This document shows, one piece after another, positions 32,865 through 42,567 of a stretch of 64,000 bases of DNA; within the stretch, counting starts at the first letter, position 1; each line of letters opens with the position of its first letter. The stretch covers positions 263,801,151 through 263,865,150 of the forward strand of contig CM048750.1 in the NCBI GenBank assembly GCA_026315105.1. Direction: 5' to 3'. A model generated the notes under the pieces. That model was not told the origin of the DNA. It saw only the letters and a program-made list of their open reading frames with translations, and did not search any database. Made by a program: the position numbers and the translations under genes. This stretch comes from Locusta migratoria (lineage: Eukaryota; Arthropoda; Insecta; Orthoptera; Acrididae).

Positions 32865-32891
32865 CGGAAGATGGCACAATAAGTGCCGAAA
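32865..32891 (+). other. Hammerhead-like core motif, degenerate
   Basis: Reads CGGAAGA, T, GGCAC, loop AATAA, GTGCC, GAAA. The conserved U of CUGANGA is G here and in the mirror copy on the minus strand of the left arm (31863-31893). Stem II is a perfect five-pair helix, suggesting the structure was maintained longer than the catalytic residue. Confidence 0.4.
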
Positions 32892-34065
32892 CTAGTTTGA
32901 GTTAAAAACGTGTCTTGCATAAGGCGAAATCAACCACAAACCTAATCTTTGCATGGAAGACACAAGAGCTGCACCATCACAAGTAGCTCTTTACGCACAC
33001 GAAATGATGCGTGCTATCTACAAGGGTTCGCAAATGATTCCGTATTTCTTTATTTCCAGAAGGCTTTTAATCAAATTGCGTGGTTTGGTATATCGCCCCA
33101 AATTTGCGACTGGATAGAAGATTTCCTGTCAGAGAGGAAACAGTTCGTAGTGATCGATGGTAAGGCATCGACTACAACAGAGGTGATATCGCGAGTTCCA
33201 CAGGGTAGTGTTATTGGTCCTCTGCTGTTCCTTATCTACATAAACGATTTAGGGGGAAATCTAAGTAGCTCTCTTAGGTTGTTTGCAGATGACGCCGTCA
33301 TTTACCGTCTAGTTAAATCATCTGAAGATCAAAACCAGCTCCAGAACGATCTGAATAAGATATCACTATGGTGTAAAAATTGGCAATTGACTCTAAATAA
33401 TGAGAAGTGTGAAGTCGTCCACATTAGTACGAAAAGAAATCTGTTAAACTTTGTTTACAAGATAAATCAATCAAAAGTGAAGGCCGTATACTCCACAAAA
33501 TACCTAGAAATTACTATTACTTCAGATTTAAACTGGAAAGAACACGTAGATAATGTCGTGGGAAAGGCGAACCAGAGACTGCGTTTTATTGGTAGAACCC
33601 TTAAAAGATGCAACAGAACTACTAAAGAGGCTGCATATACACTTGTCCATCCTTTTTTGGAGTATTGCTGCCCAGTGTGGGATCCTTATCAGGTGGGTTT
33701 GACGGAGGACATCGAAAGAGTCCAAAGAACAGCAGCTCGTTTCGTATTGTCACGATACAGGGGTTAGGTAGCATTACGGAAATGATACAGGATCTGGGAT
33801 GGAAATCATTACAACAACGGCGCTTATCGCTGCCGCCAAAATTCGCCAACAATCACCAACATTCTCCTCCGAATGCGAAAATATATTGTTGACTCCCACT
33901 TACATAGGTAGAAATGATCATCAGAATAAAATACGAGAATTCAGAGCTCGAACGGAGAGATTCAGGTGTTCTTTCTTCCCGCGCGCTATTCGAGAATAGA
34001 ATGGTAAGTAAATAGTATACAGGCATTTAAATGTGATTTGCAGAGTATCCCATATAGATGAGCAT

Positions 34066-34289
34066 GTTCTGGACAGAGTGGCTATGGAGTCTCGCCTCTG
34101 TTTCACAGACTAATACGAGGGTTGGAACTTAAATAGTGGCAAGACTGCTGTGGAAACACTATCAATAGAAATTGCTATTTCAGCTGATAACACACGTTGT
34201 TGATATACTCTCACCTCCGAGAAAATGGACTTGCCCGTCTGCAATGTTACATGTGCTTCTACGTACAAAAAATTTCTTATTTTCCGCTA
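34066..34289. other. Unassigned DNA
   Basis: Short AT-rich stretch between LINE A copy 2 and the direct-repeat region; nothing recognised. Confidence 0.55.
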
Positions 34290-34343
34290 TTTTAAAATTA
34301 ATTTATTTTCAAATTTGCATATTTTGTTGAAATTTTTCTTAAA

Positions 34344-34541
34344 ATTCAAATGTTTGTAAATCTATCGGACCAAACTGCGTGGCCATCAGTCCGTAGCTTA
34401 CAAACTACTTAAACCTAGGTCAACTAACCTAAGGACAAACACACACACACCCATGCCCCAGGGAGGACTCGAACCTCCACGGCGAGCAACCGCGCGCTCC
34501 GCAGCGAGACGCTTTAGACCGCTCGGCTACTCCACCGCGGC
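34344..34541 (-). mobile_element. SINE B, full length
   Basis: Reverse copy with the 13-base duplication AATTTTTCTTAAA (34331-34343 and 34542-34554). Confidence 0.94.
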
Positions 34542-34737
34542 AATTTTTCTTAAATATTGCTATCACTTTCAATTTTTCTCATCTAAAAAGACAGGAGATG
34601 CGTCACCATTTCTTCTTCTTGTTCGAAAATTGAGACAGTAAAACTCTTAATGGATTTGAGCTCTCTAATTATTACGAATTTTCCAGCATAGAATGAACTT
34701 TGTGAGTAATGTAAGTTTTATGTAGATATTAGACTAC

Positions 34738-35150
34738 TAATGCGCATACTTCGCACCGTACGTGGAATAACAAAAAGTTGGAAAAAGTGGAAGTAAAGTT
34801 GCATGTTCATGCATAGCTTTCTTCAGAATCAATCAATGCAATTGTTTAGAAGCGTAAATGAAAGAGCTTGATCCGCTGAGTGTTGTTACGTCAGAAAGAA
34901 TTGCGTACCTTAATTAGAACCGAAGATATCGCAAAACAAACCGATAGAAATATTCAGCGCAAGGACAGAAGTATACCACGTTTGAATAAATATAAAGGAT
35001 GGAGAGACTTTAGTTAATTCTGTTATTTGATGAAAAATCTGCGAATGAATACCTTTCGTTTAAAGCAAGAATGAAGGAACTCGGTCGGATAGAACGGTCT
35101 GACCGACTGACTTTAATTTACAGCTAGGACATCTCCATACGTAATATACA
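34738..35150 (+). repeat. Repeat family R2, copy 1
   Basis: Homologous to 45665-46045 over about 380 bases. Shared words include CAGAATCAATCAATGCAA, ATGGAGAGACTT and AATACCTTTCGTTTAAAGCA. The short translation SANEYLSFKAR is common to both copies. Origin unknown; the 45-kb copy is followed directly by Tc1. Confidence 0.65.
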
Positions 35151-35480
35151 GGACGAAATCGCATCTGAGTATAGAAAATGTAGGCGCAAATTATGTAAAT
35201 TCTGATACTTGATGACAAATCTGTGGATGTATACCTTTCGTTTTAAACAATAATGCGGGAAATTTCATATATGCATATTTTGTTGAAATGTTTCGTAAAA
35301 AATATAGTATTGAGTCATATGGACTTAATATGCTTTGAAGATTGATTAATGCATGTAACCCTCCGTGCAAAGAATACAAAGACAATTATCACATTCAATT
35401 TTTCTCATCTAAAAAGACAGGAGATGCTTCACCATTTCTTTTCTTGTTCGAACATTGAAGCAGTTAAACTAGAACGTGTT

Positions 35481-36252
35481 CTCATTTAGTAGAAAACTGA
35501 TTCCTTTATTTTTTCCTTCTCACATTTTATTAACTGTGATGCAATTTATTTTTCCAGGACAAAGAATTCCGCCATTACATCTCATTACAAAACTAATTGT
35601 TAGAGATGTGATCAGAATACAAATCATTTTCATTCCACTTTCATTCCATTCTTTTACTAAATAATTGTTCTGAATACGATCCTGAGATTTTTTGCCGACT
35701 TATTAAATTTCTGTTTTACAGTTTGAGCTAGCCGTGGACTTTGTTAATAAATCGATGATATTAAATGATAACTCCAACAGTTAGGTTCACACCGGTTTTC
35801 CCTTTACATTCAGAAAAAAGAGGTTTTTAATTAATTTCTCAGTGCGTAGCTTGCCTTTTCTTTAACAGTGCCGCATTTTTTCATTCTTTTAAAAACAGAG
35901 ATTTTAGGCACCTTTCATTACTCTAATAAATGGTATAACACCAATTTGAAATATTTCTCCCTTTCAATCTTTGTAGCAGCGTTAGTGATAGCTATCAAAA
36001 ATATAATCTGACTTTTACAGTGATTTCATTTAAATTCATATTTCTTTCTATTTTTCCTTTATTAAAATCGCAGAACAGTTTACCCGAGATATTCCATTTC
36101 AAGGATATTTGCATACAGATATTACTTAAATAAAGTCATCTCAAACATTTTAAGAAATTGGGAGAAAAGTTTCACATCCCACGTCACCGGCGTGCACACA
36201 ATCGAGGAAAACAGTCACTTGCGAGCGAGAGATATAACGTAACGGTGTCACT
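35481..36252. other. Unassigned AT-rich DNA
   Basis: No repeat or coding similarity recognised. Confidence 0.55.
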
Positions 36253-36440
36253 ATGTTTTCGAAACAGGAACAACGGAGTTGCATCAAGATTAAATGTACC
36301 AGAAGTCGTACAGCACGACAGTGTGATCAAGGTCTATAAGAGGAGTGCGGGGAGGCGGCATTGCCGTACAGAACAGCGGCACGTATGGTAAAAGCCTTCA
36401 ACGAAGGTCGGCAAACTGTAGCAGACGCGCATTGGACAGG
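36253..36440 (+). pseudogene. Mariner-type transposase N-terminal fragment
   Basis: The frame reads FSKQEQRSCIKIKC, RSRTARQCDQGL, ALPYRTAARMVKAFNEGRQT and VADAHW, the helix-turn-helix N-terminus of a mariner-family transposase common in insect genomes. One internal stop; no ends seen. Confidence 0.6.
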
Positions 36441-36593
36441 TCTTTGGATTCTTGGCTTGAATTAAAAAGATACGTGCTTAGTATTTTTGGAAATTGAGAC
36501 ATTAAGGGGGTGACATAAGGGATGAAAGGTTTTTTGAAAATATGTAGCTGTTAAGCATATTCTATTATGGTAGAAAATCTATGAAATGTTACA

Positions 36594-37232
36594 CGAGGCA
36601 TGTTTTTTAAGTAAGGTCCATTTTGTTGTAGGCACTGAGTCCTGTACCGGCATGTCTCGATAACAACTGTGCTCAGTTTCAGCTCTGCAGCTAACCCATA
36701 CGGTTCTGTTCTGTGATTTCAAAATGTTTAAGACTGTCAACTCTTCCGCCGCATGTGAGGTTCGTCCATTGATACGGTTTTTGTCAGTAAGGAAGCTGTC
36801 TGCTGCAGAAATTCATCGACACATTTACGAAGTGTATGACGACACAGTTCTGAGTGAAGGCAAAGATGACGTGACAACGTCTACGATGAGGACCGTTCCG
36901 GTCCCCCTTGTTCGATTACACACGTTTTTGTGGCTTCAGTTGAAGCGAGGATCCGTGAGAACAGGGCTTCCCAATAACAAGTCTCTTAAACGAATTTCCT
37001 GACGTATCAATATCAGTGGTTTACAAAATTGATTCCCGGAACATCTAAAGTTTAGGAAACTGTGCTCCAGGCGGCAAGTTTTTATGAAGAGGGTATCGTA
37101 AGTGATTGAACAAACTTGGCAACTATGTCGAAAAATAAATTATGTAATTTGTGGAAATAAATTTACTTTTTTGAAATAACCTTTCTTTGTGTACTTATGT
37201 TGAAGCGGACCTTACTTAAAAAACACGCCTCG
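36594..37232 (+). mobile_element. Mariner element, internally deleted
   Basis: Inverted ends CGAGGCATGTTTTTTAAGTA and (complement) CGAGGCGTGTTTTTTAAGTA match those of the element at 19438-20230. The right end is followed by TA; the left flank reads ACA, so its TA is lost. The frame at 36724-37002 starts MFKTVNSSAACEVRPLIRFL and lasts to LSEGK, then the catalytic region is missing and a degraded tail follows. Same family as 19438, opposite orientation. Confidence 0.85.
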
Positions 37233-37974
37233 TATTAAGAAGAAGAAACATCCTGTGCCGGCTGTGCAGGCTACGGTTGCGAAGCAGCGAGCATTAAGCC
37301 GGTCATTATATATTAGACTAGCTTAATTCCCCCTGCTTCCAAGCGTAGACTGGATGGTCTGCATTGGTCGTTTCTACTTCTAAATATAATTTTTCACAGA
37401 TTTTCCTTTAAAACTGCTTTCATAATCAAGTATTTTGATACAACTCTATTGCATCACTGATGGCAGAATTCATAACATCCCGAAACACATAAAAAAAAAT
37501 TCTGAACATGGTTCCAAATCCAAATTTCTAGCATAAAAAAATTCTTTGTAGCACGCTTAAAATATTTTCCCTTTTTTAGCCCACTTAGTAATTCAATTTC
37601 CAAAGATATCGAAACACTTTTTTTTTTAAATTCCAATAAAAAATCTAAATCTTAAGTTATGTATTTCTTGCTTCAAAATTGCCTTAATAGCAACGTATAT
37701 TCAAAAAAACTGTTGAGCCCCTATTTCACCCCCTTAGTAAAGGGACTGTAGAAAAATCGCTGATGCTTACAGTGTAAGATACTGAACGTCTACAAATTTC
37801 GAGTTTCTATCGTCTGTAGATTCACTTTTCAGCGCCGTTTACTGTCTTTTAGAAACGGATCGAGAACGCGAAATTTCTTTCTTACGCTTTGGCATCTTTT
37901 TTACTAGTTTTACTTTTCAAACTGCAGTATGCACTTATTTTTCTTCGTTCTTACGCTTGTTGCAAAAAAACAAC
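37233..37974. other. Unassigned AT-rich DNA
   Basis: No recognised feature. Confidence 0.55.
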
Positions 37975-38292
37975 TGAAGAATGTGGATCATGTTTCGCTG
38001 TATATAACCTCTTTGTTATTATAGCGTCTAAAGTCATCGCTCGTCTTCAGTACGAATTTTGTATAAGCTGACGTCTTTCAACCACTGCATCTGCCACCCT
38101 CTTATAGCTATCGACATGGAATTGCTATGGTGTACAACGGGAGACTTTGTCCTACAACAATACAAAGAGATCATTCGTCTCCATAATACACTTTTGCTGA
38201 AGAGCAAAATATTGACACCGACATGTAGAATGTTATATAAGTCGATAACTTTCAACTTCATATTTTCCTCCCATTTACCGTGTGCACAATGA
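37975..38292 (-). mobile_element. Helitron fragment
   Basis: Plus-strand words TTTCGCTGTATATAACCTC, GACGTCTTTCAACCAC and ATAGCTATCGACATGGAATT match the reverse complement of Helitron copy 1 at about 4310-4545. Neither terminus is present. A third member of the family, truncated on both sides. Confidence 0.72.
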
Positions 38293-38392
38293 GAGACTGA
38301 TACCTGCTACCACATACAAACAATATTCGTTTGCGATATGTATTTTTGGCTGCAGCGTGAAATATAGGCACAAACACCTTAGTTTTTATATA

Positions 38393-39164
38393 CCGGGTGA
38401 TCAAAAAGTCAGTATAAGTTTGAAAAGTTAATAAATCACGGAATAATGTAGATAGAGAGGTAAACATTGACACACTTGCTTGGAATGACATGGGGTTTTG
38501 TTAGAACCACATCTACCTTTATCGGGCATTTTTTCTCGAGGAACGGGTGAGATGTACGTCGATATGTTACAGAATCGCATCCCCAGCCTGGCTGATAAAC
38601 ACCTGCTGGAACGTACGATGTCTATGCAGGATGGGGCTCCACCCCATATTGCTAGACGCGTGAAAGATCTCTTGCGCGCGTCGTTTGGTGATGATCGTGT
38701 GCTCAGCCACCAGATTCGTCATGCTTGGCCTCCCAGGTCCCCAGACCTCAGTCCGTGCGATTATTGGCTTTGGGTTACCTCAAGTCGCAAGTTTATCGTG
38801 ATCGACCGACATCTCTAGGGATGCTGAAAGACAACATCTAACGCCAATGCCTCACCGTAACTCCGGACATGCTTTACAGTGCTGTTCACAACATTATTCC
38901 TCGACTACAGCTGTTGTTGAGGAATGAAGGAGAACGTATTGAGCATTTCCTGTAAAGAACATCATCTTTGTTTTGTCTTAATTTGTTATGCTGATTATTG
39001 CTTTTCTGATCAGATGAAGCAATCTGTCGGTCATTTTTTGAACTTTATTTTTCTAATAAAACTCCATGTCATTCTAAGTATGTGTGTCAATTTTTACCTC
39101 TCTAACTACATTATTCCGTGTTTTATTATGTTTTCAAATTTATACTGACTTTTTGATCACCCGG
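38393..39164 (+). mobile_element. Tc1/mariner-superfamily element with about 110-bp terminal inverted repeats
   Basis: Both ends read inward CCGGGTGATCAAAAAGTCAG and continue as inverted repeats for about 110 bases; TA flanks both sides (38391-38392, 39165-39166). Inside, the frame at 38498-38818 encodes the transposase C-terminal half: QDGAPPHIARRVKDLLRASF (second Asp of the catalytic triad), then WPPRSPDLSPCDYWLW. The N-terminal half and first catalytic Asp are missing and the frame breaks after YWLW, so it is non-autonomous. A solo end of the family is at 40071-40156. Confidence 0.88.
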
Positions 39165-39639
39165 TAATTTCTGTTTGGTAATTAAAAAAAAGGAGTCGAT
39201 ATTACAGATGGAGTACCAATTCGGTTTTACAATGAGTACTCCTGCGGCATTGGCCCCTTCCGTGACTAAGATGTATCGCGAATCTTTGATCCAGCGTAAA
39301 GTTCCAAGTGACAGGAAAAAAAAAAAGCAGATGACTTTCGTGTATAAGAAAGACAAAAGGACGGTCCCAGAATATTAAAGATCAGTATCATTAACGTCAG
39401 TGTGCTATAGGACAATTTTCAGTTCTAATATAGCAAATTTCTTAGAATCTGATATAATGTAAGGAGTGCAACTGGTTAAATTATTTAATAGGGAAAACAT
39501 AAAATGTGTTTCGAGGACACAGTTGCTTGTAAAAAATCTTTTAATGTCGTTACATTTAATGCACAATTAGTTTTGTCGTACTATGCCGCTATTCTCAAAT
39601 CCTCAGCATTGCTAAATTCACCCACAATAAAAATAGATA
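39165..39639. other. Unassigned DNA
   Basis: No recognised feature. A short frame at 39175-39378 is lysine-rich because of an A tract. Confidence 0.55.
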
Positions 39640-39860
39640 TGGAGAGACATTGAGTTGAAATTTGTGCTGTGGCCGGGATTCGAACCCGAGACCTCCTACT
39701 TTACTAGGTAGGCGCCTTAGAGCACTCAGCTAACACAGCGTTGCAGCAAAAGCGACTCCACATACTTTAATTCTGCCTCAATGTTCCCTGTGAAATGCGT
39801 ATCAAATGGCCAGGGCTCTCCTACATTGGAACAACACCCTAGCAAAGAACGCGAATGGGA
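39640..39860 (-). mobile_element. Palindromic tRNA element (SINE D), half copy with loop
   Basis: Reverse-oriented tRNA-like unit (GGGATTCGAACCCGAG; CTCAGCTAACACAGCG) with an anticodon loop reading CTAGTAA (AGT, Thr-like), followed by the loop segment CTGCCTCAATGTTCCCTGTG and TGCGTATCAAATGGCC found in the hairpin at 15094-15508. The opposite arm is missing. It shows that the loop belongs to the mobile unit. Confidence 0.82.
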
Positions 39861-39954
39861 ACAATCCCGCCTTATTCCTCACCCCGAGGTTGATATAAAT
39901 ATCAACAAATAAAACATTTTCTTGAGCCAACATTGTCTCTTTATTGTCTCTATA

Positions 39955-40070
39955 AACAGAAGGAGAGGCATTGGATTAAAATTTGTGCTATGGCCGGGAT
40001 ACGAACCCGGGACCTCCTACTTACTACGTAGGCGCTTTAGACCACTCAGCTAACACAGTGTTGCAGTCAT
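39955..40070 (-). mobile_element. SINE D tRNA-like unit, solo
   Basis: Contains GGGATACGAACCCGGGACC and CACTCAGCTAACACAGTG in reverse orientation, preceded by the AGGAGAGGCATTGGATTAAA end. It joins directly to a transposon end at 40071. Confidence 0.82.
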
Positions 40071-40156
40071 TCCAAGCACGTGTGTCAATTTTTACCTTTC
40101 TAACTACATTATTCCGTGATTTATTAAGTTTTCATATTTATACTGACTTCTTGAAA
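40071..40156 (-). mobile_element. Solo end of the 38393-type transposon
   Basis: GTGTGTCAATTTTTACCTTT and TTCATATTTATACTGACTTC match the right end of the element at 38393-39164; the last bases (TGATCACCCGG) are lost where SINE A begins. Confidence 0.8.
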
Positions 40157-40229
40157 ATGTTAAAATGTTTGTAGATCTTATGGGACTTAACTACGGCCGC
40201 GGTGGAGTAGCCGAGCGGTCTAAAGCGTG

Positions 40230-40428
40230 CCGGCCGCGGTGGCGGAGGTGACTGAGGCGCTCCAGTCACGGTCAGCACGGCCACTACGGTCGGGGGTTCG
40301 AATCCCCCCTCGGGCATGGTTATTTGTGCCGTCCTAGTTCGTAAGTAGTTCATAAGTAGTTTGTAAGTTTAGGGACTGATGACCCCGTAGTTAAGTCCCA
40401 TAAGCTTAACAAACATTTGAACATTTTT
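40230..40428 (+). mobile_element. SINE A, third layer of the nest
   Basis: Full copy with the 13-base duplication GGTCTAAAGCGTG (40217-40229 and 40429-40441), which is part of the SINE B A-box arm. Confidence 0.95.
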
Positions 40429-40596
40429 GGTCTAAAGCGTGTCGCTGCGTAGCACACGGTTGCTCGCCGTGGAGGTTCGACTCCTCCCTGGGGCATGGGT
40501 GTGTGTGTGTTTGTCCGTAGGTTAGTTTACCTAGGTTTAAGTAGTTTTTAAGCTACGGACTGATGACCACGCAGTTTGGTCGGATGGATTTACAAA

Positions 40597-41012
40597 CATC
40601 AACTGCGATTGGTCAAAGCTGAAAATGTGTACCCAGCCGGGATTCGAACCCGGGTCTCCTGCTTTCTAGGCAGTTGCGCTGACCCCTACACCACTGGGGA
40701 CACAGTGATCACGCACCTGCAAGGAATACCCATGCACGCCTTCCGTCAGGGCGAAGCTGGGAATTTGTATCTGACGTGAGGCGTGCATGGCTATTCCTTG
40801 CAGGTGCGGTGATCACTGTGTCCCCGGTGGTGTAGGGGTCAGCGCAACTGCCTAGAAAGCAGGAGACCCGGGTTCGAATCCCGGCTGGGTACACATTTTC
40901 AGCTTTGCCCAATCGCAGTTGATGTCATATATTCTATGAATATTAAATAATAACAGCTGCAGGATCAGAAGTGACGTCTGTTCTTTCGGAACAGACGCCA
41001 CATGTATATATT
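40597..41012. mobile_element. Snap-back tRNA element (hairpin SINE)
   Basis: The 10-base duplication GATTTACAAA (40587-40596 and 41013-41022) flanks it inside the SINE B tail. Arms of 153 and 154 bases (40597-40749 and 40771-40924) are inverted copies with only a few mismatches, around a 21-base loop; an unpaired 88-base tail follows. Each arm holds a complete tRNA-like unit: plus strand GTCCCCGGTGGTGTAGGGGT, then GGGTTCGAATCCCGGCTGGG, with an anticodon loop CTAGAAA (AGA). Short variable region, so not a canonical serine tRNA. Confidence 0.88.
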
Positions 41013-41140
41013 GATTTACAAAAATTTGAACTTAACTACGTGGTCATCAGTCCCTATACTTACAAACTACTTATGAACTAGCTAACACTAAGGACGGCAC
41101 AAATATCTACGCCCGAGGGGGGATTCGCACCCACCGAGTA

Positions 41141-41504
41141 TGAAGATACTGAAGATATCGCCGCAAGATCGTGGACTGATACATTATCGGGCTATGTGTG
41201 GCAGTGATGCCCTTTGAAAGCGGAGGCTGAGTAGGCGGCGGGTCATTGAGAAGGAGCAAAACCTCGCGCCACGAGTTCCCCATTCTCTGAAGTAGTGCAG
41301 CAACTACGGACCCGTCACCGGCGCCATCGATTGCCCCGTCGGCTGCGGCTGGCAGACGCCCAGACGGCGGCTGCGGGCACACAGCACACGCGGCCTTGAC
41401 TGCCGATGCTGAGGGCCTCTCGAGCACCGCGGTCGATCGATGCCCGCCCCCGCACTCGGCCAGACGCGCCGTTCACGGCCCGCGGGCTCCGACAGATGCG
41501 GCAC
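41141..41504. other. GC-rich unassigned DNA
   Basis: CpG-rich with overlapping frames on the minus strand (41107-41579) that show no motif. Repeat-free; together with 41988-42170 it is the target DNA of the element at 41508 and may be host sequence. Confidence 0.5.
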
Positions 41505-41507
41505 ACT

Positions 41508-41984
41508 CACCCCGTTTACATGTGCTCCCAAAACCGGATTTCGTAAACCGATTTCCCAATTCCGCTTTTGGTTGGTCATGTAAACACTTCAGAATCGATT
41601 CTGGAAATCCGCTTCTCTAAAGCGGTTTTCCAGTTCCACAATCGATTTTCGTGCCCATGTAAACGCAACCGTTTTTGAAGCGTTCTTGGCTTGTCAGATT
41701 GTGTTTTCTTGTTAAAAATTTTCGGCACATATGGAAAGAGTAATATTTTCTAATGTGAAATAAAAGTATAAATATTTAAACTGAACATAAATCTCCGTAT
41801 TTAAATAAAGAAAAATAGCGATTGTGCAGACTAAATAAGGAACTGAATCAGCTGTTTTCCAGCCGCCATTTTAAGTGAGCTACGAAATCCGATTCAGGCT
41901 ATGCCATGTAAACGCGACAGCGAAAAACGGTTTACGAAAATCGGTTTTCGTCTTCCGGAAGATGTATTCCATGTAAACGTAGTG
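41508..41984. mobile_element. TIR element, superfamily unknown
   Basis: Ends CACCCCGTTTACATG and (complement) CACTACGTTTACATG, followed by imperfect inverted repeats rich in AAAACCGATTTTCGTAAACC-like words. ACT lies on both sides (41505-41507 and 41985-41987) and may be a 3-base duplication. AT-rich core without coding capacity. PIF/Harbinger is possible on duplication length alone. Confidence 0.65.
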
Positions 41985-42304
41985 ACTCTGCTATAGTCGG
42001 GCCGCCCAAAGAACGACCCTGACAGTTCTCGCACGTGGCCCGCAGAGGGTGGGGGGCACACTCGAGCACCAATCTGAGCTCTGGAATTCGTAAACGTTGC
42101 CAGGGTATCGGTGCCGCGTTGCCACCCTGACACTCAAGGTCGCGCGGGGTGGCATGCTTCAGTCGCTGCAAAGCATATGCCGTGTGTTCATCGTTACCGG
42201 TTTTGTTCGTGCCGTGTTACGTGTCGTTAATTTCAGACGTGTGTGAGATAGCTTCTTCCTCTAACCGTAAGAAAGTCACTTCTGTGACCAATAGACTGGC
42301 TGTC
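41985..42304. other. Unassigned, GC-rich at first
   Basis: Continuation of the sequence split by the element at 41508. No gene recognised. Confidence 0.5.
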
Positions 42305-42307
42305 GAA

Positions 42308-42373
42308 ACTGATCTGATGATATTACTCGGTCACTATACTATGACAGTCGACAGCGACCGTAAACAAATGAGT

Positions 42374-42440
<67 letters not shown>

Positions 42441-42567
42441 CTTCTTTTTATGTAAGAAGACCATTTCACTGGAAGAGGCGATTTTACTACTTGTAAAGTA
42501 GTTGTCCTTATTTTTTTACCCTCTCGGCAGACTGTCACAATACAGTGTCCGAGTAATAACACCGAGT
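42308..42567. repeat. Inverted repeat with a poly(A) centre
   Basis: Outer words GATATTACTCGGTCACTATA and (complement) GTTATTACTCGGACACTGTA face each other, each next to TGACAGTC; a 63-base A run (42375-42437) lies between. The left arm begins CTGATCTGATGAT, loosely like Penelope sequence. Probably a small foldback. Confidence 0.6.

Larger units (their letters stand above)
31825..32978. mobile_element. Penelope-type palindromic element carrying two SINEs
   Basis: The 12-base duplication ACAAGTAGCTCT (31813-31824 and 32979-32990) flanks it inside LINE A. Without the SINEs it is about 730 bases, with arms near 31832-32162 and 32815-32940 that are inverted copies (CACTTATTGTGCCATCTTCC; ACATGTTACATATTTTGGTT) around a GT-rich centre. 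Each arm contains the hammerhead-like core. No protein domain is seen. Confidence 0.8.
30877..34065 (+). mobile_element. LINE A copy 2, split by two insertions
   Basis: Runs from GTAACCCACTAAACTACAGG (encoding NPLNYRPIS) through SICSRVLEHILYSNIMNYLE and QDQHGFRK, is broken by the element at 31016-31787, resumes for 28 bases, is broken again by 31825-32978, then continues through the RT core to the 3' end GCAGAGTATCCC at about 34050. An open frame at 32949-33767 has PQGSVIGPLL and FADDAVIY (about residues 112-119); a frameshift near 33767 shifts the tail. Dead. Confidence 0.9.
34290..35480. repeat. Direct-repeat pair (old tandem duplication)
   Basis: The block ending in CAATTTTTCTCATCTAAAAA and AGACAGGAGATG at 34568-34660 recurs at 35393-35470, and GCATATTTTGTTGAAAT occurs at both 34317 and 35274. 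The pair is best explained by duplication of a roughly 1-kb segment before SINE B entered the left copy. Confidence 0.6.
40196..41029 (+). mobile_element. SINE B, second layer of the nest
   Basis: Head GCCGCGGTGGAGTAGCCG, B box GGAGGTTCGACTCCTCCC and body GACTGATGACCACGCAG; the tail continues after the snap-back element. It is interrupted twice, by SINE A in its A box and by the hairpin in its tail. Confidence 0.85.
40157..41140 (-). mobile_element. SINE A, outermost layer of a nest
   Basis: The tail part lies at 40157-40195 and the rest at 41019-41140, with ACTTAACTACG at both break points as the duplication created by SINE B. The tRNA head is truncated near 41140 (GGGGGGATTCGCACCCACC). Confidence 0.8.

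Noticed and set aside
42149..42496. 115-codon frame with a long lysine run
   Set aside because: The open frame is a by-product of a 63-base A tract.
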